DNA of 64,000 nucleotides from a virus, in the IMG/VR virus record IMGVR_UViG_3300033273_000613, positions 1 through 64,000 of that record; one strand, 5' to 3'. Below the pieces are notes generated by a model that searched no databases, was not told the origin of the DNA, and saw nothing but the letters and a program-made list of their open reading frames with translations. The translations under genes were made by a program, and so were the position numbers. Below are positions 31,001 through 39,074 of the stretch, in pieces; within the stretch, counting starts at the first letter, position 1; each line of letters begins with the position of its first letter.

Positions 31001-33838
31001 CTCTTTAGGCCCACAACAAACTGAGGATTGAAATCTGACATATGGTAATAATTGATCATAAATTGTAGGACATAAACAAGGATCAGACCCACCACCATCA
31101 TCACCATCACCATCTCCTGGTGGTGTCGTTTGTGGCGGACATTGTCCTCCACAATCAAATGTCGGTGTTGTAGATGGTGTCCTTGTTAAAGTTGGAGTTG
31201 GACATGTTGAAGATTCAGGATAATTCTGTTGACAATCAGGACATCCATTTTCATACTGAGGATCCATCATCGTATTTAATAAAGGTGATCCGAATACATT
31301 TAATTCGACTATTTCCCAACATGCACCGTATTGTGTACCAACATATAAGTAATAATCTTCAAAAACAAATCCTTGACCCACCTGTGAACCAATCGGTACC
31401 CAAAATCTTTTTGTATAGTTTTCATTACAACAACTTTTAGCTAGTACTTTTACTCTGTATGCGGTTCTTGTCGGTGTTTTGGTTATGGTTGGTGTTGGAG
31501 AGTATGTCGGTGTTATACTAGGAGTAATAGTCGGAGTTGCCGTTGGTGTTGTAGAACAAACACTTAATGGATTATCACAATTTGGGTCAATGTCACACTC
31601 ACAATGTGAACACGGGATATCATATTGACTATCAGAATAAACCGTCAAAGTCGCATTTGTTAAATTATCAATTGAGAATACTCCTGGCGGGTTTGCCATA
31701 TAGATTTCTTGTACAATAAAACAACTGGTATTATTAATGTTAATCACATCATTTATAGATACGTTTAACGATATATCAACATAACCAAAGTATGGACCTG
31801 CAAATGAACAACATTCAACATACTGTAATATTTTTCTTATGGGTGTTGGTGTTGGTGTGGGAGTTTTAGTTGGTGATGGCGGTATATATACACATTCAGT
31901 ATCTGTACATTCAACAATCTCCGCATTTGTAACAGAACCTATTAGTAGTGTTTCCTGTTGACCTGTGTTCTGGACACATGTGAAACACAAATCATTAGTC
32001 GGTAAATTAAAAAATACTTCTTCAACTGAAGGGTTAGTGAATATATAAGTACTACCCACTAAAGTGTTAAATAGAGTACTTACACCAGGTATATTAAAAT
32101 ATTGTCCACTTGTACATCCAACAAAAGATGAACTTGAACAAACTGGATTCGCCTGATTTATACAGTTTTCACAATTAGTATCAGAATTTTCATTCATAAA
32201 AATTACTGAACTCGGAAAATAAATAATAGGACCAAACGCGAAAGGATAATTAATTTCTGTGATTTTATAACAAATATTGTTAATTACTACCACCCAACCA
32301 AGTTGCGGTGAAACACCTGGATCAAATAACATTCTTTTGATAATTGCATCATTAAAATCACAACAATTAGTAAGAACACATTTAATCGGATTTACTGGTG
32401 AGTTTGTTGGTGTGAAAGTTGGTGTAACACTTTTTGTTGGTGTTATTGATGGTTCAGGTGTGGGTGTAGGTGTAACAGGTGTTGTTGTAGGAGTAGGAGT
32501 TACACTAGCGGTAGGACATATTACATGACCACCAGACATCGTATCTAAACAATCATCACAATCATCAAATGTTAGATCATAATTCAATGGAGGATACCCA
32601 TAATCCTGTTCAATAATAAATGTAACAATCCAACAATTTCCCCAAAGGAAAACTGCACTACCTAATGAAAGACCAGGAGGTCCGCTTCTTTGCAATACTT
32701 GATCATCAGCAGTTGATGGGCAACACAAATTTTTTATAACATATGTAAATGTAGGTGGAGGAGTACATAGACTACATTTCAAATATGGATTCAATATATC
32801 AGTAACATTAATAGCATTAGCAGGTGTCTGTATATTAGTCTCCGCACTTATATAGTAACAATGCCCATTAGTATATGTAAATATATTATTTCCTGGACCT
32901 AAAGGTGCTGTAGGATGTAGAGCAGATGATTCACAAGTTACAAATATTTCTTCAGGTGTAACACCTTCAAAACATGACTTTGCCTTATAAAGTTCAGTAC
33001 AAGGAATATATTTTCTACAATCCTTACAACCCTTGAAAAGAGTTGAATTTACAAATGGTACATTAGCGAAAGTTCCAGGTATTACTGATACAATTACCCA
33101 ACAACTTAAATCGTGGTTATCATCACCAAATGATATTGCATAACCTAAAACTGGTGGAATCCATTGTGGTGATGGAATACCAATATTCGTATTACTAATC
33201 CAGTAACTGAAGTTATAATTTACCGTTATGGTTGGGGCTGTAGGATCACAACAATTTCTTAAGTATACTCCGTAATAAAATGGTGGGGGGGCCTGTCTAT
33301 TTTTTTCCGCTTCTGATATTATACTTCCTTGACATTCAACACAAGTCTCAAAAAATCCGTCACTAATATATTCAACTTTTGGATCAACTTTTAATGGTCC
33401 GTTTTCTCTTAAATAACATTCATTATTATAAAGTATAACATTAGTAGACTCTAAACTTCTTTTTACATTAAAAAACTTTCTTTCAACCGTAGTACCTTCA
33501 CTAAGACATTTTTTGTAAAGATACAGGTCATAATTTAGGTAAGGTGTTGCCGATGGTGTTGTCGGTATTCGTAGGTTTTCTCTAGATTCAGTCTCATCAT
33601 CGTATATAACCACTTTTTTAGATATTGTTGGACTATCACAGGACTCCTTATCCTCTTTCACATATATTGTATACTCAATACCCTCTTCACTACCTACTAG
33701 ATCAACTTCTTTACCCGCCTGTAAATCAAATCGTGTGGTTGCAGAAATTATTGGGTCATTACTCATTGAGTCCACATATACATTAAATGGACCTAAGGCA
33801 TTCGAACCAATTGTTAATCTAAGTATTATTTTTCCCAT
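28070..33838 (-). CDS. 1,922-residue adhesin with Cys modules, VWA-like domain and metzincin-type metalloprotease domain
   Basis: Order: an N-terminal domain paralogous to that of the 2,340-residue protein; about eight Cys modules with short Thr/Pro linkers to residue about 890; a Gly/Asp-rich spacer; a VWA-like region at about 930-1300 with a KKLVILIT strand near 1166 and a typical IIAIGVG...LDELAS ending; an LYLSG-type beta domain; then a metzincin with HELGHTFGLHH (H1610, E1611, H1614, H1620) and a probable Met-turn AAYMSY near 1672. The C-terminal beta domain resembles that of the 1,503-residue protein. The zinc ligands and catalytic Glu are intact, so activity is plausible, on host surface proteins or for self-processing. 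The gene starts 3 bases after the 105-residue gene. Confidence 0.9.
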   Translation of the reverse strand: MGKIILRLTIGSNALGPFNVYVDSMSNDPIISATTRFDLQAGKEVDLVGSEEGIEYTIYVKEDKESCDSPTISKKVVIYDDETESRENLRIPTTPSATPYLNYDLYLYKKCLSEGTTVERKFFNVKRSLESTNVILYNNECYLRENGPLKVDPKVEYISDGFFETCVECQGSIISEAEKNRQAPPPFYYGVYLRNCCDPTAPTITVNYNFSYWISNTNIGIPSPQWIPPVLGYAISFGDDNHDLSCWVIVSVIPGTFANVPFVNSTLFKGCKDCRKYIPCTELYKAKSCFEGVTPEEIFVTCESSALHPTAPLGPGNNIFTYTNGHCYYISAETNIQTPANAINVTDILNPYLKCSLCTPPPTFTYVIKNLCCPSTADDQVLQRSGPPGLSLGSAVFLWGNCWIVTFIIEQDYGYPPLNYDLTFDDCDDCLDTMSGGHVICPTASVTPTPTTTPVTPTPTPEPSITPTKSVTPTFTPTNSPVNPIKCVLTNCCDFNDAIIKRMLFDPGVSPQLGWVVVINNICYKITEINYPFAFGPIIYFPSSVIFMNENSDTNCENCINQANPVCSSSSFVGCTSGQYFNIPGVSTLFNTLVGSTYIFTNPSVEEVFFNLPTNDLCFTCVQNTGQQETLLIGSVTNAEIVECTDTECVYIPPSPTKTPTPTPTPIRKILQYVECCSFAGPYFGYVDISLNVSINDVININNTSCFIVQEIYMANPPGVFSIDNLTNATLTVYSDSQYDIPCSHCECDIDPNCDNPLSVCSTTPTATPTITPSITPTYSPTPTITKTPTRTAYRVKVLAKSCCNENYTKRFWVPIGSQVGQGFVFEDYYLYVGTQYGACWEIVELNVFGSPLLNTMMDPQYENGCPDCQQNYPESSTCPTPTLTRTPSTTPTFDCGGQCPPQTTPPGDGDGDDGGGSDPCLCPTIYDQLLPYVRFQSSVCCGPKESPFTGATDPDRTSVFFTYDTTNEFSQPFTINKQYFKNLTSIEDWQKTIQFFGDVSTYYDTGNHPPYTDITRDFKGGLLPFKPFYDGTAGVTFYENLYHQFQSWMNFFGPVTSYFSFFQQMDDLQVQYEEWGIGIEDEGTNLTKNTDPITKNRYGNNLPAGLMRINEQLAGFFSLQNYTKGGDQSNFSLDEGGGQTTEDYGNTTPFIMGFNQGYGWKNNASNAKKLVILITNPEHLNWGMNDNQSPLGTNNTENDPSRIWFQTRFIVEGMKSPYAGYLGNALDPTNIVNTTYGLFDTYVYHQEIIAIGVGEGQDWEHLDELASYPDYVHRIGSLDDLSDENFLCEIHKNLCDVSRFGYLYLSGLTTGNIYVFHPLTDFYNHRTQQVQTGPLGIFTIGDIVSGTTYQKLKGEPADYGEFTQIRALSYNNEKVKNWETKYKVVGYNDVYENGIFVYHDWWRGQPIKETFPYEGENLLDKFYSNGDKIVYDFVKLYEFGYECYSLGCFYDNQDDDIDPPVVPIPSGVDDPEENQIFDGTIKIRIDVAQEILSFASENLILQVATECGERIVEAIENTDEILFDVEYEIFIADNPDLDGLDRIEYHSYFIDNYGGIMETGFHKGIIISNSQGTSSPILGIAELPGFTLELNVGSVNQLIYSELDEVCVHELGHTFGLHHTFLCSGSRWKTLYPELELNSLDNNLPNPRFSECLRCGDYQSYYDETEGAAAYMSYRRFRTYTCGSVRNTLGPIDQNYLEPNRLKYNLNLINTTTTSNDFIFDPQYDQNFMSVAGDDKRPNIIYQKFALDNQFTNSSITNINLSFSLKGSYNDTIADDLSILRVSAVNQNGDSWLAYTNGINSLVNNQAISVNTNLTNSNGGLALFDYNNQEGFGIQFEIERLSPYTPSSWYYIISNLSVTITTTNGLFETKPKDYYHKLSDTLGTQNVRVTDCELNFANKFTSYEGQIIQYYVNNLKNYFDL
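29935..31050 (-). other. VWA-like domain within the 1,922-residue protein
   Basis: Residues about 930-1300 alternate predicted strands and helices and end in a strand plus helix pattern (IAIGVG, then LDELAS, then a DDL segment) typical of von Willebrand A domains. The MIDAS-like DxSxS motif is not clear. Such domains usually bind proteins or surfaces. Confidence 0.5.
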
Positions 33839-33841
33839 CTT

Positions 33842-34159
33842 TTAGTGGTCGTGTCCACACACTCTAAATTCACCCATACTAAATTCTCTAACCGTCTCTG
33901 GGTATACGATATTTATGTTTTCATTTAATTTACCTGAAAACCTGGCTTGTTGGTTTGTCTTACCAAATATATCATCATCTATTATATTAAAAGAAATTTC
34001 GGGTAATTTATAAGATCTTACTAGTTTATTTTTATTAGTTATCTCTTTATATGTAAAATTAATAGGTAATACATTTTCACCGTTGAACTCTACTCGGTCA
34101 AATTCTTCTGAATCAATTATAAATTTAATTTTTTTGTTATTTTTTGTAATTTTTAACAT
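33842..34159 (-). CDS. Small protein of unknown function, 105 residues
   Basis: A Lys- and Asn-rich, probably beta-rich small protein, starting with MLKITKNNKK and ending in CGHDH. It has no Cys modules or Thr/Pro linker, no signal peptide and no membrane segment. It sits 3 bases after the 119-residue gene and 3 bases before the 1,922-residue gene, so it is very likely co-transcribed and perhaps a small structural partner or chaperone of the adhesins. I do not recognise the family. Confidence 0.75.
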   Translation of the reverse strand: MLKITKNNKKIKFIIDSEEFDRVEFNGENVLPINFTYKEITNKNKLVRSYKLPEISFNIIDDDIFGKTNQQARFSGKLNENINIVYPETVREFSMGEFRVCGHDH

Positions 34160-34162
34160 AAT

Positions 34163-34522
34163 TTAAGCATTATCTATATATTGAGTTATGACATTATATT
34201 CAGTCACTGGTGTGACTTGCTTTAGTTCCGTAAATTTACCTTCTAAACTACTAAAAGACTTACCATCAAATTCACCTGTTGAGTTTCCTTCATTATCGAC
34301 GATAAAAGATGCACCTTTTTTCATGTAATCATAAAAATCACTTATTACATTAACATATAAAAATGAATATCCATTTTTTGTTTTATTTTTGAATGTACAC
34401 TTTGTGTATTTTCCGTCAACAAAAATATTTCCGGCACCATCAGATTCTGATCCTACAAAAGAAACTTTTATATCATCTTCTTGTCTCCCTAGATTATTAA
34501 ACCCTGTTGTAACGTTAACCAT
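34163..34522 (-). CDS. Small protein of unknown function, 119 residues
   Basis: An Asn/Gly/Phe-rich small protein with a single Cys (near residue 42, in TKCTFKN) and no membrane segment. It lies 10 bases after the 1,503-residue metzincin gene and 3 bases before the 105-residue gene. The short spacing and shared strand support a real gene. No family is recognised; a virion accessory protein or assembly factor for its large neighbours is a guess. Confidence 0.75.
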   Translation of the reverse strand: MVNVTTGFNNLGRQEDDIKVSFVGSESDGAGNIFVDGKYTKCTFKNKTKNGYSFLYVNVISDFYDYMKKGASFIVDNEGNSTGEFDGKSFSSLEGKFTELKQVTPVTEYNVITQYIDNA

Positions 34523-34532
34523 TTTTATAAAC

Positions 34533-37500
34533 TTAGTCTTTATAATAATTATATAAATAATAATTTAAGGTCCTCTTAATTATATTCAATTCATAAGAAT
34601 TATATAATTCTGTTCTGTTCGCAGTTGTCGCATAACTTTGTACGATTTCACCATTTGAAGTTGTATTAAACAGATCTGTTGGTAATTTTTCTAATACTGT
34701 ACCGTCAGAAAGGTGGAACTTAATCTTTATATCTGTTCTAGTTAAGGTTAATCCAACCCAAAAACCAGAGCTTAAAATTCTTTCTCTACTTATTTTTAAC
34801 CCAAAACCGTATTGGTCGTTGTAATCGAAAACATTAAATAGATTATCACCAGAAATAGTTATTGTTTTATAACCAGTAGTAGTTCCCGTAGCACCACTTA
34901 GAATATTATAAGTATTTGTGTTACCAGAATTTATTAAATCTATTGTAGTAAATAATGATGTTTGATCCCATGCATCTTTATAATCGATTTCTATATAATC
35001 TAACTGTGGATCACCTATTTCTACATTATCTAAAAAACCAATATAACTAATGTTTATCTTATCACCAACATTAGGTATATCTTGACCCTTTAAAGTGGTA
35101 AATGTAGCATCAGAATCAATTAGATTTTCATCTAAAACTGCTTGAGCATTAGGTGGACAATCATAAAATATCGTATTAAATGAACCTTTAGACATAATTG
35201 AAAGTTTTTTTGAGTCGAGTCCCGACAATTCACCGTAATATGCCATATATTTTATTTGATTTCCTGTAGTATCTCCGCTAGATGTCAACTCAGGAGGTAA
35301 ATAAACCTCACCACCTGCAGTATCTAACCCATCAATTAACAAATCATTAAATACACTTGACCATCCTTGTTCAGTTGTAGGTTTCAAACCTAAATTACAT
35401 CCCAAAAGATGTCCAAACAATTTTCTATCCCAACTACCACTATTTGTTAGATCGCTCACTACCATTGTAGAATACACACTTTCTTCGAAAACTTGTCCTG
35501 TAGCAGTATTTTCCACATCTAAATCACCAGGTACTGAAATTTCAGGACAAATACTGAAAATTATATGAGGAGAACCACCAGAATAATTTTTAGGTGAACC
35601 TCCAAGTATATTTTCATAGTATTCTCTAAAACTAGTATTATTTCCCACATCATATGGTGGTATCACATCGAAATCAAAAATTTCCCAACTTATATCAAAA
35701 TTAAACCCGTAGTTACCAATGACCGCATTTTCTTCAATGTGTGAACTAAAATAATTCAAAGCCGAAATTATACTGGTATTAATAGATGTACTATCAACAC
35801 CAGTTCCATCACCATAAAAACTATTCAAGTAGATAAACAATTTTATTCTAACGGTACCCGTAAAATTAATAGTCGGTTGGGTATCTGAAGGATCTACAAT
35901 ATCAAACTCATAATCGATCAAACCTCCATTATCATCTATGAACGGTATTTGGTGCGATCTAAAAAGATTATACCCCAAACTCCAATCGTCAAAATCAACT
36001 ACCTGATAGAATGTTTCACCATTTGTTAGTGTATTATTATCATATTCAAATCCAGTATTATATGTTAATCCAGATATTTTATCCCCAATACTAGGATTGA
36101 TACCTATAGGTTCTATAGATGTGAAAAAATAAGTAAAGTTTGTACCCAAACCACTCAGAAATAATGTTTTACTTGAGAAAAAGCTAAATTCCACATCTTT
36201 ATAATTCTTATGTACCGCACTCAGAGTATAATTAGGTTCTGTACTTCCACTATAAAAATCATATATCAGTTCTAGTCCTTGTGGTGAAATTTCTTTTCCA
36301 TTTTCAGAAGTATCACCAGTCAAATTTAATATCTTTCCAGTATCTAAAACAATTGATAGGTCATAATTTATATTGTTTTTATTAAAAAATAAAGTTTTGG
36401 GTTTTCCAATAAATTCAGGGCTAAATTCTCCACCTGTAATTTGATTTGGCGGTATAGTAAATTCTACCACTACAGTATCTCTCTCTTGATTTAATACACC
36501 AATTTTGTAATAGTTTTCCGAAGCATCAGTTGAAATAAAAAATGTTGAATTAGTTGAACCTGATTTTGCATCAAGATACCCAAAAGCATCATACGCATAA
36601 GAATTCCCTGTTATATAATCATCGTCAAGTGTTATACTTTTTTTGATCGTTTCCTGGGAAGTTTCTAGAGTTACTTTAACTGTCGTCGATTCGCCCACAG
36701 TTAGATATACATCTCCATCATCGGCCAAATCGATATCCTGCATTATTGTATAATTCTCACTATTATAAAATGTATAAAGGGTTGAGACGTCTGGGGTTTC
36801 AACAAAAGAAAAATTAATATGATTTGTAATAGTATATCTCTCAACTAAATGAGTAGTTGAATAGGTTTCTCCGCTTATCACAACATCATTAGCAACTCTT
36901 AAAACATAAAAATAATTTTCGTCAACTTTAAAATCTTTTACATTTATAATTGAAAATTTACCTAATAGTGTTTCTGATAACAAAGTTCTGGTTTTATTGA
37001 ACGTACTTAAATTAATCGCATTGATATATGTTGGAGGTTCTGTTTGATTTTCTTCTAGATCTATTTCAATTATATAAAGTATATTATCACTAGATTCATT
37101 TAAACCAAAAAAATGATTTTGTGAATATAATGCAGGTTTACAACCTTTTACCTCATAAGATGTAAATCTATCATTAAATGGGAAAATAACTCCCGGATGT
37201 GAGGTTTTTTTAACACCATCCCATTCAAATATCGAGTTGAATTCTTTTGCCTTTCTTGTGTACGTTGATCCTGTCGTTCTGATTTCTAGGTTCATATCGT
37301 CCATTTCTAGAATAACATTACCTGCGAAAGCAGATACATTCTGTGGAAGATAATATATTCTAATCATAAAATTAGACAAATTGTCATAGTCTAAAATACC
37401 TTTAGAAATTAAATTACTAATATTCAATTGGATACTTTGTTGTGTAGTATTACCCGATATTAAATTTTCTGGTTGAGATTCTGGTTCAGTTTTAAAATAT

Positions 37501-39044
37501 ACAACTTCATAGTCACTACTAACCGGATTGGGGTCATTTTCCTTTCTCGCATAAATAACATATCCCATTGTATCTGTCCATGTTACATCATTCGGATCGA
37601 TATAAAAATCCCAATAAGATATCATCATATATTTTTCGATTCCAGTTGTAGCGGTGAAATTAAGTGTCATTCCAGTGATCTCTCCTTCTGAGAATTCACC
37701 ATTTGTCATGTAGGAAAATAAGTTTAAATTCAAACCGGTGTACACACTAAATCCTTCGGCATTAGTTTGTCCCCTATTAATGAATTGACATCCAATAGGA
37801 TCAGTAGTTAAAGGATAATCTCTGTAAGTTGTGTTTGCAGAATATATTGTATTAGTCCTATCCATCAATGCAGGTGCATTGAATGGTGCATTATACAGAG
37901 GTGACGGGTCCATTTGGTAAGACATAATCGCAGAATAACCTGGTGCTTCTCCAGAGTATGCAATAAAGAACTGTCCTTCATTGTAACTTGGCTGTGTATT
38001 TGCAATTGACAAAAATCTAGTAAGACCATCGATAGCATCAACAGGTAGATCGGGAAAAAGATCTATCCAACCACCTACTAAATTATTAAAACTATGATCC
38101 AATCCCAAGCAATGACCTAATTCGTGAAGTTGTACTTGTGCCCACCAATAATCATTTTCTAATTTTGGTATATTAGTCCACAAATTTAAATTGATTATTG
38201 AATATGGTGTATGCATATACCCAAAACCAGTATAAAAACCATCCTCATAATCAGTATAAATGACCTGATAGTGACATCCCGTCTCTTTATATAAACCACC
38301 TAGATTAAAATAATGGTTATAAGAGATAATTGCAGGTAAAAAATTCATGATTCCGGGATTATCATTATATTCTTGAACAACATCGTTATGAACTGTATAC
38401 TTAGTACCAGGTCTATAAAAAGCATCTTCTTCATTTGTTATAATATTGAGGTCATATTCATATGAATAATCATCAAAACTATTATTAAAATACGTTTTCA
38501 TAAGTTCAAGAATATCTGTAAACCTAGATAAACACTCATTGTAATTGTCAAATCTTAGAAATATATCATAATCTACGTCAACTCTTTGTCTGAGAACTCT
38601 ATTTGGAAATGTGGTACCTGTCAATTCATTTTCATTGATATACTTCATATCGTAAACTATTAGCTCACCATCACCAAAAACATCAAATGGTGGTTTATAT
38701 TTGTTTTTCATTCTAGCAAGCATAAAATCCGAAGTCCAAGTAGACCATTCTGAATTATCATATTCATCTTTTGTAATAACTAAAAATTGTGATTCAGTAA
38801 CTTTAATATTATTACCATCCTCTTTCTTAGCAGGAATAGCTGAAAATCTTTGTTTTGTAGCTCTATACCCTTTAAAGTCTGATAAGAAAAGTTCGACTTC
38901 AACATATTCTCCTGGGTGAAATAAGTATCTACCGTCCTTAGAAGTTAAATCACTATAAGGAGTATTAAACTCGGATCCAACAACCCTATAAACCAATCCA
39001 CTGGAAATCCCTGAAAGATATAAATTGTTTGTATTAGTTCCCAT
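34533..39044 (-). CDS. 1,503-residue protein with an intact and a degenerate metzincin domain
   Basis: The first half starts with an LYLSG beta domain, then a metzincin with HELGHCLGLDH (H307, E308, H311, H317) and a Met-turn AIMSY at M374, then a beta-sandwich region to about 640. The middle (about 650-950) is beta-rich, possibly propeller-like. The second half repeats the plan: LFLSG near 960, an alpha/beta region, GHLLGCNLGLK near 1205-1216 where the zinc-binding helix should be, and a retained Met-turn-like SIMS at M1284, then a C-terminal beta domain similar to that of the 1,922-residue protein. The second copy lacks the HExxH ligands and is probably inactive. There are no Cys modules or Thr/Pro linkers. 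It lies 30 bases after the 3,440-residue gene. Role in virion or host-surface processing is inferred. Confidence 0.88.
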   Translation of the reverse strand: MGTNTNNLYLSGISSGLVYRVVGSEFNTPYSDLTSKDGRYLFHPGEYVEVELFLSDFKGYRATKQRFSAIPAKKEDGNNIKVTESQFLVITKDEYDNSEWSTWTSDFMLARMKNKYKPPFDVFGDGELIVYDMKYINENELTGTTFPNRVLRQRVDVDYDIFLRFDNYNECLSRFTDILELMKTYFNNSFDDYSYEYDLNIITNEEDAFYRPGTKYTVHNDVVQEYNDNPGIMNFLPAIISYNHYFNLGGLYKETGCHYQVIYTDYEDGFYTGFGYMHTPYSIINLNLWTNIPKLENDYWWAQVQLHELGHCLGLDHSFNNLVGGWIDLFPDLPVDAIDGLTRFLSIANTQPSYNEGQFFIAYSGEAPGYSAIMSYQMDPSPLYNAPFNAPALMDRTNTIYSANTTYRDYPLTTDPIGCQFINRGQTNAEGFSVYTGLNLNLFSYMTNGEFSEGEITGMTLNFTATTGIEKYMMISYWDFYIDPNDVTWTDTMGYVIYARKENDPNPVSSDYEVVYFKTEPESQPENLISGNTTQQSIQLNISNLISKGILDYDNLSNFMIRIYYLPQNVSAFAGNVILEMDDMNLEIRTTGSTYTRKAKEFNSIFEWDGVKKTSHPGVIFPFNDRFTSYEVKGCKPALYSQNHFFGLNESSDNILYIIEIDLEENQTEPPTYINAINLSTFNKTRTLLSETLLGKFSIINVKDFKVDENYFYVLRVANDVVISGETYSTTHLVERYTITNHINFSFVETPDVSTLYTFYNSENYTIMQDIDLADDGDVYLTVGESTTVKVTLETSQETIKKSITLDDDYITGNSYAYDAFGYLDAKSGSTNSTFFISTDASENYYKIGVLNQERDTVVVEFTIPPNQITGGEFSPEFIGKPKTLFFNKNNINYDLSIVLDTGKILNLTGDTSENGKEISPQGLELIYDFYSGSTEPNYTLSAVHKNYKDVEFSFFSSKTLFLSGLGTNFTYFFTSIEPIGINPSIGDKISGLTYNTGFEYDNNTLTNGETFYQVVDFDDWSLGYNLFRSHQIPFIDDNGGLIDYEFDIVDPSDTQPTINFTGTVRIKLFIYLNSFYGDGTGVDSTSINTSIISALNYFSSHIEENAVIGNYGFNFDISWEIFDFDVIPPYDVGNNTSFREYYENILGGSPKNYSGGSPHIIFSICPEISVPGDLDVENTATGQVFEESVYSTMVVSDLTNSGSWDRKLFGHLLGCNLGLKPTTEQGWSSVFNDLLIDGLDTAGGEVYLPPELTSSGDTTGNQIKYMAYYGELSGLDSKKLSIMSKGSFNTIFYDCPPNAQAVLDENLIDSDATFTTLKGQDIPNVGDKINISYIGFLDNVEIGDPQLDYIEIDYKDAWDQTSLFTTIDLINSGNTNTYNILSGATGTTTGYKTITISGDNLFNVFDYNDQYGFGLKISRERILSSGFWVGLTLTRTDIKIKFHLSDGTVLEKLPTDLFNTTSNGEIVQSYATTANRTELYNSYELNIIKRTLNYYLYNYYKD

Positions 39045-39048
39045 ATCA

Positions 39049-39056
39049 AATAAATA
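39049..39056. promoter_or_regulatory. AATAAATA variant of the intergenic element
   Basis: One mismatch from TATAAATA on the plus strand. The coding strand reads TATTTATT, ending 4 bases before the ATG of the 1,503-residue gene, in the 30-base gap. Confidence 0.3.
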
Positions 39057-39074
39057 TGTAAACTATCTATATTA

